Under the pieces are notes generated by a model. The model was not told the DNA's origin, searched no databases, and worked only from the letters and a program-made list of their open reading frames with translations. A DNA stretch of 32,725 bases, from positions 1-32,725 of IMG/VR virus record IMGVR_UViG_3300019135_000049; one strand, given 5' to 3'. The position numbers were made by a program, and so were the translations under genes. Origin of the DNA: a virus. Below, piece by piece: positions 1 through 6,887 of this stretch (its first letter is position 1; every line of letters begins with the position of its first letter).

Positions 1-1683
1 TTATTTAATTCTAATTTTCCAACTATGAGGAATTATTTCAGTGTCAACATCTTCAACATCATTTTCTAAAATATAAGCTAACATGGTTGGTAAGTTAAAG
101 AAAAACTCTATCTCTCTACCTTCCTCGGTCTCTTCGTATATTTTGATTTTAGATATTAAAGATAACAACTCCTCAAAAGTATAAAATTCTTTCCTAGACA
201 TCTCTTGAATCTTTGCATAACTTCGTTTAATTTGTTGTTCTTCCTGTTCTATATAGGATAAATCATATTTTGCTTTTTTCCGTTCTAGTTCCTGTCTTTT
301 TTGTTCTAATTGTTCAACTTTTCGTTGTGTTGCAGATATAACAAACTCATTTACCTCATCATTGTTTATAAATGTATCGAGTAGTCTGTTTATCTGTTTG
401 TTAATTTCATTAATTTCATTTTGAATACTATGTCGTTCTTTTTCAATATTTTCTCTTTTTCTTTGCTGGATTTTCATTAACATTTCGTACAATTGTTCTT
501 CTTTATCTTTTTTAGTGATCATGGATTTCATAATTTTCTCTTTAGAGAAGTTCATGATCTCACGTTCAAGAGTATTATGTGAAATCCCTTTCATATCACA
601 AGTCCCATGCACTCTTCGATTCCGGCAGAAATAATTATACTCTGTAATTGTTTTATTTAATTTTTTACGTTTTTTAATTGCGCCCACTCTTGTAAAATAC
701 GCTCCACATTTTGTACAAATGAGTTTTTCATGGAACAAGCTCTTAACAATCCTTGCTCCTTTTTTGCTACCATCGGGCATCATATTTACTCGTTGCTCTA
801 ATATATCCTGTGCTTTCTGCCAAATTTCCTCATCAATTATCGGTGGAATAGCGTCATTAAGAATAATCCATTCGTTTGGATCACGTTCTTTTTTTCGCTT
901 AGACGAGTCGGTAACAGCTGGATTTTTGTATTTATTTAAGACAACTTGTCCTTTGTATTTTTCATTTTTCAAAAGTCTTTTAATTGCTGTTCCATCCCAT
1001 TTTTTACCCTTTCTAGTTTTAATCCCTTTGTTGTTTAGTTCAACAGCAATAGACTTAGTACCCATGTCTCGATTAACATACATATCGAATATCATTTTAA
1101 CAACAGCAGCTTCTTCTTCGTTTATAACATACTTTTTTGTTTCTTTATCGTATTGGTATCCCAATAAAGGTGTAGACATATGATAGATCCCTTTTTTTGC
1201 ACGTTGATTATACCCGAAACGAACTTTTGAAGAACGGTCAATTGACTCTTGTTGAGAAAAAAGTAGAAACAATCCAAGTCTAAACTCCCAATCATCCATT
1301 TCTGTTGATAAGTTAGCATTTTCAAAGAATATATAGACATTGTTTCTACGTAATATTCTAGCAATATCAATGGCATTAATATTTCTTGCAAAACGAGAAA
1401 CGTCTTTGGTAATAATTATTTCAAATTTTGGTTTACGCTCTGATAATTCAAACTCAATTTTCCCATTACTCTTTTTAGTTACATCTATTCCTGCATCATA
1501 GAGCATTTCCAAAAATTTATCTCGCTTAATACTTACTCCCGATAGTCCCTCATCAGCATAAATCTTGAATATTTCATATCCAAGTTCGTTACAGTATTTT
1601 TCATAATATTCCTGCTGATTTTTTAATGAAGTCAGTTGTTCTTCATGATCCGTACTCACTCTTGTATAAATTGCTACTTTCAT
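1..1683 (-). CDS. Large serine recombinase (phage integrase/resolvase type)
   Basis: A large serine recombinase of about 560 residues. These enzymes cut and rejoin two DNA sites through a covalent serine intermediate, and in phages they integrate or excise the genome. The N-terminal resolvase domain carries YTRVST with the likely nucleophile Ser10, and a second catalytic stretch TKDVSRFARN near residue 95. A recombinase domain follows at about 170-270, then a zinc ribbon (CTKCG and CRNRRVHGTC, about 320-370), then a Lys/Glu-rich coiled coil at about 400-480. The ATG at 1683 is preferred over an upstream in-frame GTG at 1692 because AAGGGTGG lies just before it. The stop codon is the first base triplet of the window. 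The protein appears intact. Whether it integrates the element or resolves multimers cannot be decided here, and no att site is evident. Confidence 0.95.
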   Translation of the reverse strand: MKVAIYTRVSTDHEEQLTSLKNQQEYYEKYCNELGYEIFKIYADEGLSGVSIKRDKFLEMLYDAGIDVTKKSNGKIEFELSERKPKFEIIITKDVSRFARNINAIDIARILRRNNVYIFFENANLSTEMDDWEFRLGLFLLFSQQESIDRSSKVRFGYNQRAKKGIYHMSTPLLGYQYDKETKKYVINEEEAAVVKMIFDMYVNRDMGTKSIAVELNNKGIKTRKGKKWDGTAIKRLLKNEKYKGQVVLNKYKNPAVTDSSKRKKERDPNEWIILNDAIPPIIDEEIWQKAQDILEQRVNMMPDGSKKGARIVKSLFHEKLICTKCGAYFTRVGAIKKRKKLNKTITEYNYFCRNRRVHGTCDMKGISHNTLEREIMNFSKEKIMKSMITKKDKEEQLYEMLMKIQQRKRENIEKERHSIQNEINEINKQINRLLDTFINNDEVNEFVISATQRKVEQLEQKRQELERKKAKYDLSYIEQEEQQIKRSYAKIQEMSRKEFYTFEELLSLISKIKIYEETEEGREIEFFFNLPTMLAYILENDVEDVDTEIIPHSWKIRIK

Positions 1684-1747
1684 TGTTTCCACCCTTATTT
1701 ACCTCTATTTCTACAAATATTGTACGGTGTATCCTAAAAGCTGTAAA

Positions 1748-1775
1748 TAAAAACCGCACCTTAAACAAGTGCGGC
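1748..1775 (-). terminator. Intrinsic terminator
   Basis: Minus-strand hairpin with the 6-bp stem CCGCAC/GTGCGG and a 9-nt loop, followed by TTTTT. It overlaps the stop codon of the 76-residue gene and separates it from the recombinase gene. Confidence 0.7.
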
Positions 1776-1991
1776 TTTATCGCAAACCTCTTTCCATATT
1801 ATACAAAAATCATTAACATCAATTTCATGAACTTCTCCATTTACTGTTTCAATTTTGATTTTCCGAATATCAGCCGTATTTTCGTTAACCATTTTATAAA
1901 TTTTTTCCCAAGCATTTTGCTCCCCTTCAGCTTGGAACTCTTTAGATACATGTAGTTGAATTTCTCCGAAAGCCCAATAAGTATTTTTCAT
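1761..1991 (-). CDS. Small hypothetical protein, 76 aa
   Basis: I do not recognise the family. It is a soluble, mixed-charge protein without signal peptide or membrane segment, starting MKNTYWAFGEIQLHV and containing a Trp/Ile/Glu-rich centre. The ATG is preceded by AGAGG at good spacing, and the gene ends inside a terminator stem, so it looks like a real independent unit. It lies just upstream of the recombinase gene on the same strand, in the region where integrase-associated small genes often sit. Function unknown. Confidence 0.65.
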   Translation of the reverse strand: MKNTYWAFGEIQLHVSKEFQAEGEQNAWEKIYKMVNENTADIRKIKIETVNGEVHEIDVNDFCIIWKEVCDKAALV

Positions 1992-2044
1992 TTTATTGCC
2001 TCTCCCCTCATTGTTTTATAAATTACAATTTTCTACAAATTAAA

Positions 2045-2158
2045 TTACAATTCCTGTGTATTTTTTCTTTTTCGCCCTTGTACAAAAGAAGCACCTGCCA
2101 GCAGATAATACCGTTGACTTTGTGACAAGTTAAGCCATTCTTTAGCTGTGATGATCAT
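2045..2158 (-). CDS. Very small ORF, 37 aa
   Basis: The sequence starts MIITAKEWLNLSQSQRYYLL and has a basic tail (GRKRKNTQ). The ATG at 2158 has AAGGTGG about seven bases upstream, a convincing ribosome site. It reads like a short soluble, amphipathic, basic peptide, possibly DNA- or protein-binding. It is divergent from the Xre gene at 2335 and shares the intergenic region with it, so it may be under that regulator. No family recognised. Confidence 0.5.
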   Translation of the reverse strand: MIITAKEWLNLSQSQRYYLLAGASFVQGRKRKNTQEL

Positions 2159-2269
2159 AATACCACCACCTTTTATATAGTAAATATAACCTTTACATTA
2201 CTAAAGATATAATACAATATGGTAAAAGTTGCTGTCAACAATTATTTTTCATTTTCCTAAAGTTTTGAT

Positions 2270-2286
2270 ATACTTATCTAAAGTAT
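2270..2286. promoter_or_regulatory. Operator-like dyad upstream of the Xre gene
   Basis: ATACTT and AAGTAT form a perfect 6-bp dyad around a 5-nt centre, 49 bp upstream of the Xre start. Three CTAAAG motifs lie nearby at 2201, 2257 and 2278, the last two 21 bp apart (two helical turns). This is a plausible autoregulatory operator between the divergent genes, but binding is inferred. Confidence 0.3.
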
Positions 2287-2334
2287 TGATTCATATTATA
2301 AAATAACCACAAGTGAAAGGCTGGATGATGATAC

Positions 2335-2547
2335 ATGTTTTCTTATGCTCCATTGATGGCGACTCTCCATAAAAAAGGTATGACGAAAACAGAATTACAA
2401 AAATTAATCGGGGCTTCATCTGCTACATTTGCGAAGATCTCGAAAGATGAATATGTATCGATGAAAATTTTAGATGACATTTGCACAGTGCTTGACTGTG
2501 AAATTACAGATGTTGTTGTTCATGTAAAAGAAAAAGACCACTCGTAA
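2335..2547 (+). CDS. Small Xre/Cro-type transcriptional regulator, 70 aa
   Basis: A single-domain helix-turn-helix protein of the Cro/YozG-like kind. The HTH spans about residues 15-45 (GMTKTELQKLIGASSATFAK), followed by the typical ILDDICTVLDCEITDVV stretch that closes the five-helix bundle. Such proteins bind operator DNA as dimers and act as repressors or anti-repressors in lysogeny switches. It is one of the few plus-strand genes, is divergent from the recombinase side, and converges on the replication-relaxation gene. The two genes share a terminator. No strong ribosome site is visible (AAAGG lies rather far upstream). Confidence 0.85.
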   Translation: MFSYAPLMATLHKKGMTKTELQKLIGASSATFAKISKDEYVSMKILDDICTVLDCEITDVVVHVKEKDHS

Positions 2548-2562
2548 ATTTTGAGTGGTCTT
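2534..2562. terminator. Bidirectional terminator between convergent genes
   Basis: Perfect 10-bp stem AAGACCACTC/GAGTGGTCTT with a 9-nt loop. It covers the end of the plus-strand Xre gene and reaches the stop codon of the convergent minus-strand gene. Confidence 0.75.
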
Positions 2563-3250
2563 AATTATTGAAGGCATCATATTGAAAAACACCGTTTGCT
2601 GATTGTAGCTTAATTTTCTCCGATTGTTGTATTGTTTGCCCTGCATATCCAATCTTCTTCATGAACTCATCTATACTTTCTGCTTGAGCAATAGGAAATG
2701 GATAATCTGATACATCCACTTTCTTATTCACCTTACCAATAATTAATACATGGGGGAAAATCGGTTTATTTGTGTTTACAAATTGAGTATATTTCCACTC
2801 TTCTGACTGATACCATTCAAGATATTGCTTTAACTTCTGTTCCGTTTGTTTTGCAGTATACAAAGAGTTTTGCGCTTCAATAAACCATCGGCTTCCCTTC
2901 CATCTTGCAAAAGCATCAGGAATAAAACCGTCAAGGATTGGCTCAATATCATATTGTTTCACTGCATCATATTTCATCATGTCGATGTAAATTTGAGCAA
3001 TCAATAAATAATGGTCTACTTTCTGTGAGTTTTTCTTGATTGTTGTAGGATTCGGAAAATAGATGTACTGGTGAAATGCTTTATCGGTGTTTGCTGTGAT
3101 ATATCCATCTCTGCGAAGCCTTTTGAGAACAAAATTGGCATTGGTATGAGGCTTTTTACAATGACTAAAGAAAAGAGTAGCTATTTGGTCGCGGGTGAGG
3201 CATTTAAAACGCTCTAACGCTGCAATAATCTCTTTATCACGCTTCCTCAT
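2561..3250 (-). CDS. Replication-relaxation family protein
   Basis: About 229 residues. The N-terminal winged-helix part (LTRDQIATLFF, then VLKRLRRDGYI) and the later conserved block with FIEAQNSLYT resemble the replication-relaxation family found in Gram-positive plasmids, integrative elements and phages. Members are thought to act with the DNA-processing machinery of the element, but the biochemical role is poorly defined. The ATG at 3250 lies inside the end of the FtsK-like gene, preceded by GGGTGG. The 14-nt overlap indicates translational coupling and joint function with the translocase. A longer ORF extends further upstream but would run far into the translocase gene. Confidence 0.75.
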   Translation of the reverse strand: MRKRDKEIIAALERFKCLTRDQIATLFFSHCKKPHTNANFVLKRLRRDGYITANTDKAFHQYIYFPNPTTIKKNSQKVDHYLLIAQIYIDMMKYDAVKQYDIEPILDGFIPDAFARWKGSRWFIEAQNSLYTAKQTEQKLKQYLEWYQSEEWKYTQFVNTNKPIFPHVLIIGKVNKKVDVSDYPFPIAQAESIDEFMKKIGYAGQTIQQSEKIKLQSANGVFQYDAFNN

Positions 3251-4439
3251 CTTCATCCACCCAAAACCATTGAATTTGCTTTGGTTGCAAGAAATGAGGT
3301 GTAGTATCAGTGATTTCATTTGTATTATTGTTTTGCTCGTCTTTTACCTCTTTTACTTCCTTCACCTCTTTATAAATCATGAATGGCTCAAGTATCTTTT
3401 TAGCCTTCTCAATATCGAGAAATGCTGACTGAATTTCCTCTTGCTTTTTAATCCTTAAAATAAATCTTCCCGGTTGTTCTAATTTATCGGCTCCGATTGT
3501 ATTAATAACTCTTGCGTTTGTTGCATCTGTTACCTGAAAACCCATTCGTACAGTTAAATTTGCTCGAATTGTTGTATCTAACACATCGGCAGTAGGTCTT
3601 TGCATTGAAAGAATGGCAAATACACCTAATGTACGTCCAATTGCTACAATTTCAATCAAAATATCCATAATTTTTTGGTCATTGCGTAACATTACAAATT
3701 CGTCAATACAAACAATGATATAAGGTTTTTTATACTCTTCTGGTAAATCATCAATATGAGCAACGCCAAATGTATCGGTTAAATCACTTCGTTCATCTAG
3801 TTCCTTTTTAATATGCTGAAGCATTTTTCGAATATCTTTTGGTGAGCTTAAAACACATTTAACATGCTCAATCTGTCTAAAAATATGGAATTCACTCTTT
3901 TTACAGTCGGCAAGATATAATTCTAATTCATTCGGTTTCTTGTATTGAATAAGAGTTGTAAGAATAGATCGCAATTGAGTTGACTTTCCCGAACCTGTTT
4001 CACCAGCAATTAATAAATGCGGATTCTTCGTTAAATCAAACGCTCTCCATTGACCATTTTTATCTTTTCCGCAGATAATTGGTAATTTCATGTCTTTAAT
4101 GACTCGATAAAAAGAATCGTAGTTATATAGAACTTTATCATCAAAAGCATTGTGATATATCGTCAAGGTAAATTTCTTAACATCTCCATCAATCTCGATC
4201 TCCCTACCGAATACTTGTTGAAAGACATATTCTTTCTTGTAAATATCTTTCGGATTCATACCATTTCTTAAGGTAAAGGAAAATACCGTCTTATTATTTT
4301 TAAATTGCACCGCATGGATTTTTGGATAGATACAAATCGTCTTATCTCCACTTTTATAAACCTGATAAATCTCAGCATTCCTAAAACATTTCAGGAGTAC
4401 CGATTTCATTTGTTGTTTCTTAAGCCATTCCTTAAGCAT
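3237..4439 (-). CDS. FtsK/SpoIIIE (TcpA-like) DNA translocase
   Basis: A 400-residue ATPase of the FtsK/HerA superfamily. Walker A GETGSGKST lies at about residues 145-153 and Walker B IIVCIDEF at about 238-245, followed by SMQRPTADVLD and the arginine-rich RANLTVRMGF region typical of FtsK-like motors. There is no N-terminal membrane domain, so it resembles the short TcpA/YdcQ-type coupling proteins of Gram-positive plasmids and ICEs, which pump double-stranded DNA. The neighbouring two-helix membrane protein could supply the membrane anchor. The ATG at 4439 is chosen because GGGGTGAAATA precedes it. It could move the element in replication, segregation or transfer; which one is unknown. Confidence 0.88.
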   Translation of the reverse strand: MLKEWLKKQQMKSVLLKCFRNAEIYQVYKSGDKTICIYPKIHAVQFKNNKTVFSFTLRNGMNPKDIYKKEYVFQQVFGREIEIDGDVKKFTLTIYHNAFDDKVLYNYDSFYRVIKDMKLPIICGKDKNGQWRAFDLTKNPHLLIAGETGSGKSTQLRSILTTLIQYKKPNELELYLADCKKSEFHIFRQIEHVKCVLSSPKDIRKMLQHIKKELDERSDLTDTFGVAHIDDLPEEYKKPYIIVCIDEFVMLRNDQKIMDILIEIVAIGRTLGVFAILSMQRPTADVLDTTIRANLTVRMGFQVTDATNARVINTIGADKLEQPGRFILRIKKQEEIQSAFLDIEKAKKILEPFMIYKEVKEVKEVKDEQNNNTNEITDTTPHFLQPKQIQWFWVDEDEEA

Positions 4440-4449
4440 TATTTCACCC

Positions 4450-4791
4450 CTAGAACGTTGTAAAAAACTTATAGGTAAAGTAGGCAAAAATACCAATCGG
4501 CAACAAAAGATTCATTGTCATTGAAATGATTTCTGCAAGAAAAGCATTGTCATTTCGGATTAAGTGTTTTTCGAGAATAGTAGTACCGATTAACATAATT
4601 CCAACACCAGCAACTAACAAAAGCGCAACATCTGCTGAAGAGCCACTGGGCATGAACGTTCTCGTTGAAATATCTACTCCCATAAATCCAAAAATTGGTG
4701 TATTATATTGTTTAGGAGACGATTTCGTTTTGTGATGCCCTGCCAAGAAATCACGGACGGAATATGTCTCCGTTTTTGTTTTAAATAACAT
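4450..4791 (-). CDS. Small membrane protein upstream of the FtsK-like gene
   Basis: 113 residues with two predicted membrane helices, at about 55-75 (ALLLVAGVGIMLIGTTI) and 85-112 (ISMTMNLLLPIGIFAYF), and a soluble N-terminus rich in Lys, Ser and Thr. GGAGG sits just upstream of the ATG. It ends 10 bp before the translocase start, so both are probably in one transcript. A membrane tether or partner for the soluble FtsK-like motor is a reasonable inference. I do not recognise a named family. Confidence 0.7.
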   Translation of the reverse strand: MLFKTKTETYSVRDFLAGHHKTKSSPKQYNTPIFGFMGVDISTRTFMPSGSSADVALLLVAGVGIMLIGTTILEKHLIRNDNAFLAEIISMTMNLLLPIGIFAYFTYKFFTTF

Positions 4792-4915
4792 CTTTTTCCT
4801 CCTTGCTTAGAGAAATACATCCAGTAACTCACAAAGTTTCGCCTAACTATTGTTGCTACTCATTTTCTCTTAATAATTCGATTAAATCCCTTTATATCAA
4901 CGATTCGGACACGAA

Positions 4916-5000
4916 AACTTTAGTAAGGTCTACTTTAGATGCAACTAGATTTGTTACTAAAGTTAAAATAGAATCCTTGCTTTAGTTGTTACTAAAGTTA
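4916..5000. repeat. Repeat cluster at the 3' end of parR (candidate centromere or operator)
   Basis: TTGTTACTAAAGTTA occurs twice exactly (4951-4965 and 4986-5000, 35 bp apart). Its 11-bp core also occurs inverted as AACTTTAGTAA at 4916-4926. The cluster covers the end of parR and the start of the 206-bp intergenic gap before the membrane-protein gene. Iterated sites beside parMR are the usual form of a ParR-binding centromere, but the assignment is inferred. Confidence 0.5.
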
Positions 5001-5213
5001 GATATAACTATTTGCAATGTCATTATTGATGGTGACTTCATTCTGAAACGGAGTTGTTATCGATGGTTTTTGCATATTACCTTCCATATCACGCTGAATC
5101 AATCGTTTGATATATGCAGAGAAATTTGTTCTTTTCATCGCATGGTTGTATAAGGCACATTGGTCAGGATCAGAAAGGTTAAATGCAACTGGTTTACGAA
5201 TGATTCGAGCCAT
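4998..5213 (-). CDS. parR: ParR-like ribbon-helix-helix partition adaptor
   Basis: A 71-residue protein right after the actin-like ParM gene and overlapping its end by 20 nt. The N-terminal half (KPVAFNLSDPDQCALYNHAM, then FSAYIKRLI) fits a ribbon-helix-helix DNA-binding domain. The C-terminal tail is polar and probably disordered, as in ParR proteins, whose tail contacts the filament end. The ATG at 5213 is preceded by GGGAGG at 8-nt spacing; a longer upstream start lacks a ribosome site. Size and position argue for ParR, although the sequence family is divergent. It probably binds the repeats at 4916-5000 and/or those upstream of parM, and represses the operon. Confidence 0.7.
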   Translation of the reverse strand: MARIIRKPVAFNLSDPDQCALYNHAMKRTNFSAYIKRLIQRDMEGNMQKPSITTPFQNEVTINNDIANSYI

Positions 5214-6018
5214 ATAATGCCCTCCCAATGTTGAAAAATCCAATGCAATTAGCATAAATAGGTGGATAATGTTTATCGTTTAACATAGGGTGAAGAACCT
5301 TAGCATAGGGAAAGTAAGTACGTATCGGTTCTAACAAATGCTCCGCAATTCCCCCAACTAAAAACACGTCATCATCTTTTTTCCAGCGTTTTGACATGTG
5401 GGAATAGATCCCCCTCGCTAATTCACTAAAATTTTTATTACGAATCGTATTAAAGCCAAATGGTAATGTTTCGGAATCACGATTCACATACTTCATATCA
5501 AGTAGAGTTGCACAATTAACTGTTGCACTCCCAACATCAATAATTCGATTTAATCCGTTCATAGGAGTACTTAATAACGCTGATGCTCCTTCTGCTGCTA
5601 CCTCACATTTACTAATCGTAAACGTTTTTGTTACACCATTAACTGTTAGGGTGTGTCTCCCCATTAACATCCTCTTGATTTTCTGTTTTTCTTCACGTGT
5701 ATGTCTGGAGATTGGTTGACCTACTACAATCTCGTAAACATTTGAATTGCTATATCTATGAAGTGCAAGTAGTATTCTAATCTTTGCATCCTCATGTGCT
5801 TTGGTTTCTCCCATTATTGATCCACCAAAATCCGATTCGATTAGTGCAAGAGTGCCTGCAAAACCTTTTCGACCATTGTACTCCCAAACCATTCCGTCAC
5901 CGTGATTGTTTTCGAGATTCCTTTCTTGATATTCTCCAATCGCTGCACAAAATTTATCCAAACCTAACGACCCTGCAACTTTTACTTCGTTATTACCACC
6001 ATCGACACCCACAATCAT
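5194..6018 (-). CDS. parM: ParM-like actin-family plasmid segregation ATPase
   Basis: A 274-residue actin-like ATPase. The phosphate-1 motif VDGGNNEVK is at the N-terminus, the phosphate-2 motif IIDVGSATVNC at about residues 158-168, and the adenosine motif FLVGGIAEHLL at about 219-229. ParM proteins polymerise into filaments that push plasmid copies apart when capped by ParR on the centromere. The ribosome site GGGGGTGAAAAT is strong. The gene heads a two-gene operon with parR, and a 14-bp inverted repeat lies in its promoter region. This is the clearest sign that the element lives as a low-copy plasmid. It is shorter than R1 ParM (about 320 residues) but contains all nucleotide-binding motifs. 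Confidence 0.88.
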   Translation of the reverse strand: MIVGVDGGNNEVKVAGSLGLDKFCAAIGEYQERNLENNHGDGMVWEYNGRKGFAGTLALIESDFGGSIMGETKAHEDAKIRILLALHRYSNSNVYEIVVGQPISRHTREEKQKIKRMLMGRHTLTVNGVTKTFTISKCEVAAEGASALLSTPMNGLNRIIDVGSATVNCATLLDMKYVNRDSETLPFGFNTIRNKNFSELARGIYSHMSKRWKKDDDVFLVGGIAEHLLEPIRTYFPYAKVLHPMLNDKHYPPIYANCIGFFNIGRALYGSNHS

Positions 6019-6042
6019 ATTTTCACCCCCATTGGTTATTCA

Positions 6043-6100
6043 GTAGTTAATCACTAGACAACATTCCGGGCTTGTGAGTTATTACATAGTGATTAACTAC
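6043..6100. repeat. 14-bp inverted repeat upstream of parM
   Basis: GTAGTTAATCACTA at 6043-6056 is repeated exactly in inverse at 6087-6100, with a 30-nt spacer. It lies between parM (minus) and the Xre gene (plus), overlapping the likely parM promoter. It could be an operator for ParR or the Xre protein, or part of the centromere. Confidence 0.6.
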
Positions 6101-6146
6101 GTTTTGATATAAGTTTATGGGTGTTTGTTTGTCCACTGAACTTGTA

Positions 6147-6164
6147 CTTCAAATTTTTTTGAAG
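6147..6164. promoter_or_regulatory. Palindrome upstream of the Xre gene
   Basis: CTTCAAA and TTTGAAG form a 7-bp dyad with a 4-nt AT centre, about 80 bp upstream of the start at 6244. TTTGAAGAA recurs at about 6200. Possible operator; no direct proof. Confidence 0.3.
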
Positions 6165-6243
6165 AATGATTAAAAAAATTTAAAACAGGAATCTAAATAA
6201 ATTTGAAGAAATGGTACAAGAGGCTTTAAACGGAGGAATTAAA

Positions 6244-6444
6244 ATGAGGAATAGAATATCTCTTATTATTAGAGAGAATGGACTTAAGCAAAACCATATC
6301 GCTAAAAAAATGAAGGTATCCGAACAAACTTTTTCAAACTGGTGTAGAAATGTGACACAACCAGATCTTATTCAGGCATACGAACTATCAAAAATATTAG
6401 GAGTGAAAATGGAGGAACTAATTGAGGTTAAAGACGAGGAATAA
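6244..6444 (+). CDS. Xre-family transcriptional regulator, 66 aa
   Basis: A compact helix-turn-helix protein. MRNRISLIIRENGLKQNHIA starts the domain, and VSEQTFSNWCRNVTQP carries the recognition helix. ILGVKMEELIEV closes the Xre fold. The ATG at 6244 has GGAGGAATTAAA upstream; a longer ORF beginning at 6211 lacks a ribosome site. It is divergent from parMR and converges on the AbrB-like gene, sharing a terminator. It is a candidate repressor of the partition operon or of lysogeny functions. Confidence 0.88.
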   Translation: MRNRISLIIRENGLKQNHIAKKMKVSEQTFSNWCRNVTQPDLIQAYELSKILGVKMEELIEVKDEE

Positions 6445-6446
6445 AA

Positions 6447-6469
6447 AACCTACTCGCTCTGAGTAGGTT
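6447..6469. terminator. Bidirectional terminator
   Basis: 9-bp perfect stem AACCTACTC/GAGTAGGTT with a 5-nt loop, preceded by an A-run. It sits between the convergent Xre and AbrB-like genes. Confidence 0.75.
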
Positions 6470-6746
6470 ACTTAATCATTAATTCTTCAAGTTCCTTTAA
6501 TAGTTGTTCCATGCCCTCCCGACTTAAAACAATTTTTCCATCAGCTAACTTAAAGTTGTCATCTGATACTTTTCCTGTAATCATACAAGCCATTTTAGGC
6601 TTGTATTTTTTTAATACGATATGTTCCCCATCTACAAAAATTTCTAACGCATCTTTGACCTTAATGTTCATCGTTTGTCTAATTTCTTTCGGTATAACGA
6701 TTCGCCCTAATTCATCTACATTGCGAACAATACCTGTAGAATTCAT
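6468..6746 (-). CDS. AbrB-like transition-state regulator
   Basis: 92 residues of the AbrB/SpoVT family. The swapped-hairpin DNA-binding domain is plain at the N-terminus: STGIVRNVDELGRIVIPKEI, then MNIKVKDALEIFVDGEHI. The C-terminal half is the multimerisation part. AbrB proteins are global repressors of post-exponential genes in Bacillus, and plasmid or phage copies may interfere with host AbrB or Abh. The ATG at 6746 has AAGGGTGATTTGT upstream. It is divergent from the surface-nuclease gene and could control it, since the two share a 141-bp regulatory gap. Confidence 0.9.
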   Translation of the reverse strand: MNSTGIVRNVDELGRIVIPKEIRQTMNIKVKDALEIFVDGEHIVLKKYKPKMACMITGKVSDDNFKLADGKIVLSREGMEQLLKELEELMIK

Positions 6747-6821
6747 ACAAATCACCCTTATACACTTTTTAAGTTTATTTTACTATTAAATTTCCAATAT
6801 GAGCCAATTAAATGACATTTA

Positions 6822-6850
6822 TTGTCGGTATTGATTAATAATAGTAGAAT
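6822..6850 (+). promoter_or_regulatory. SigA-like promoter of the nuclease gene
   Basis: TTGTCG and TAGAAT are separated by exactly 17 nt, about 37 bp upstream of the nuclease ATG. The surrounding AT-rich tract is also a plausible AbrB-type target. Confidence 0.5.
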
Positions 6851-6887
6851 AATAGTAATAAATAACTAATAAGGGGTTAGGTAGCGT

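Noticed and set aside
719-1183. Plus-strand ORF opposite the recombinase
   Set aside because: Antisense shadow of a well-conserved zinc ribbon and recombinase domain; no ribosome site.
1715-1728. AAATATTGTACGGT also at 21332-21345, considered as an attachment-site pair
   Set aside because: The second copy lies inside a coding frame, and a 14-bp match is expected by chance in an AT-rich window of this size.
4803-4985. Plus-strand ORF of 60 codons in the parR-membrane protein gap
   Set aside because: No ribosome site, and its length is due to the AT-rich repeat cluster; composition not protein-like.
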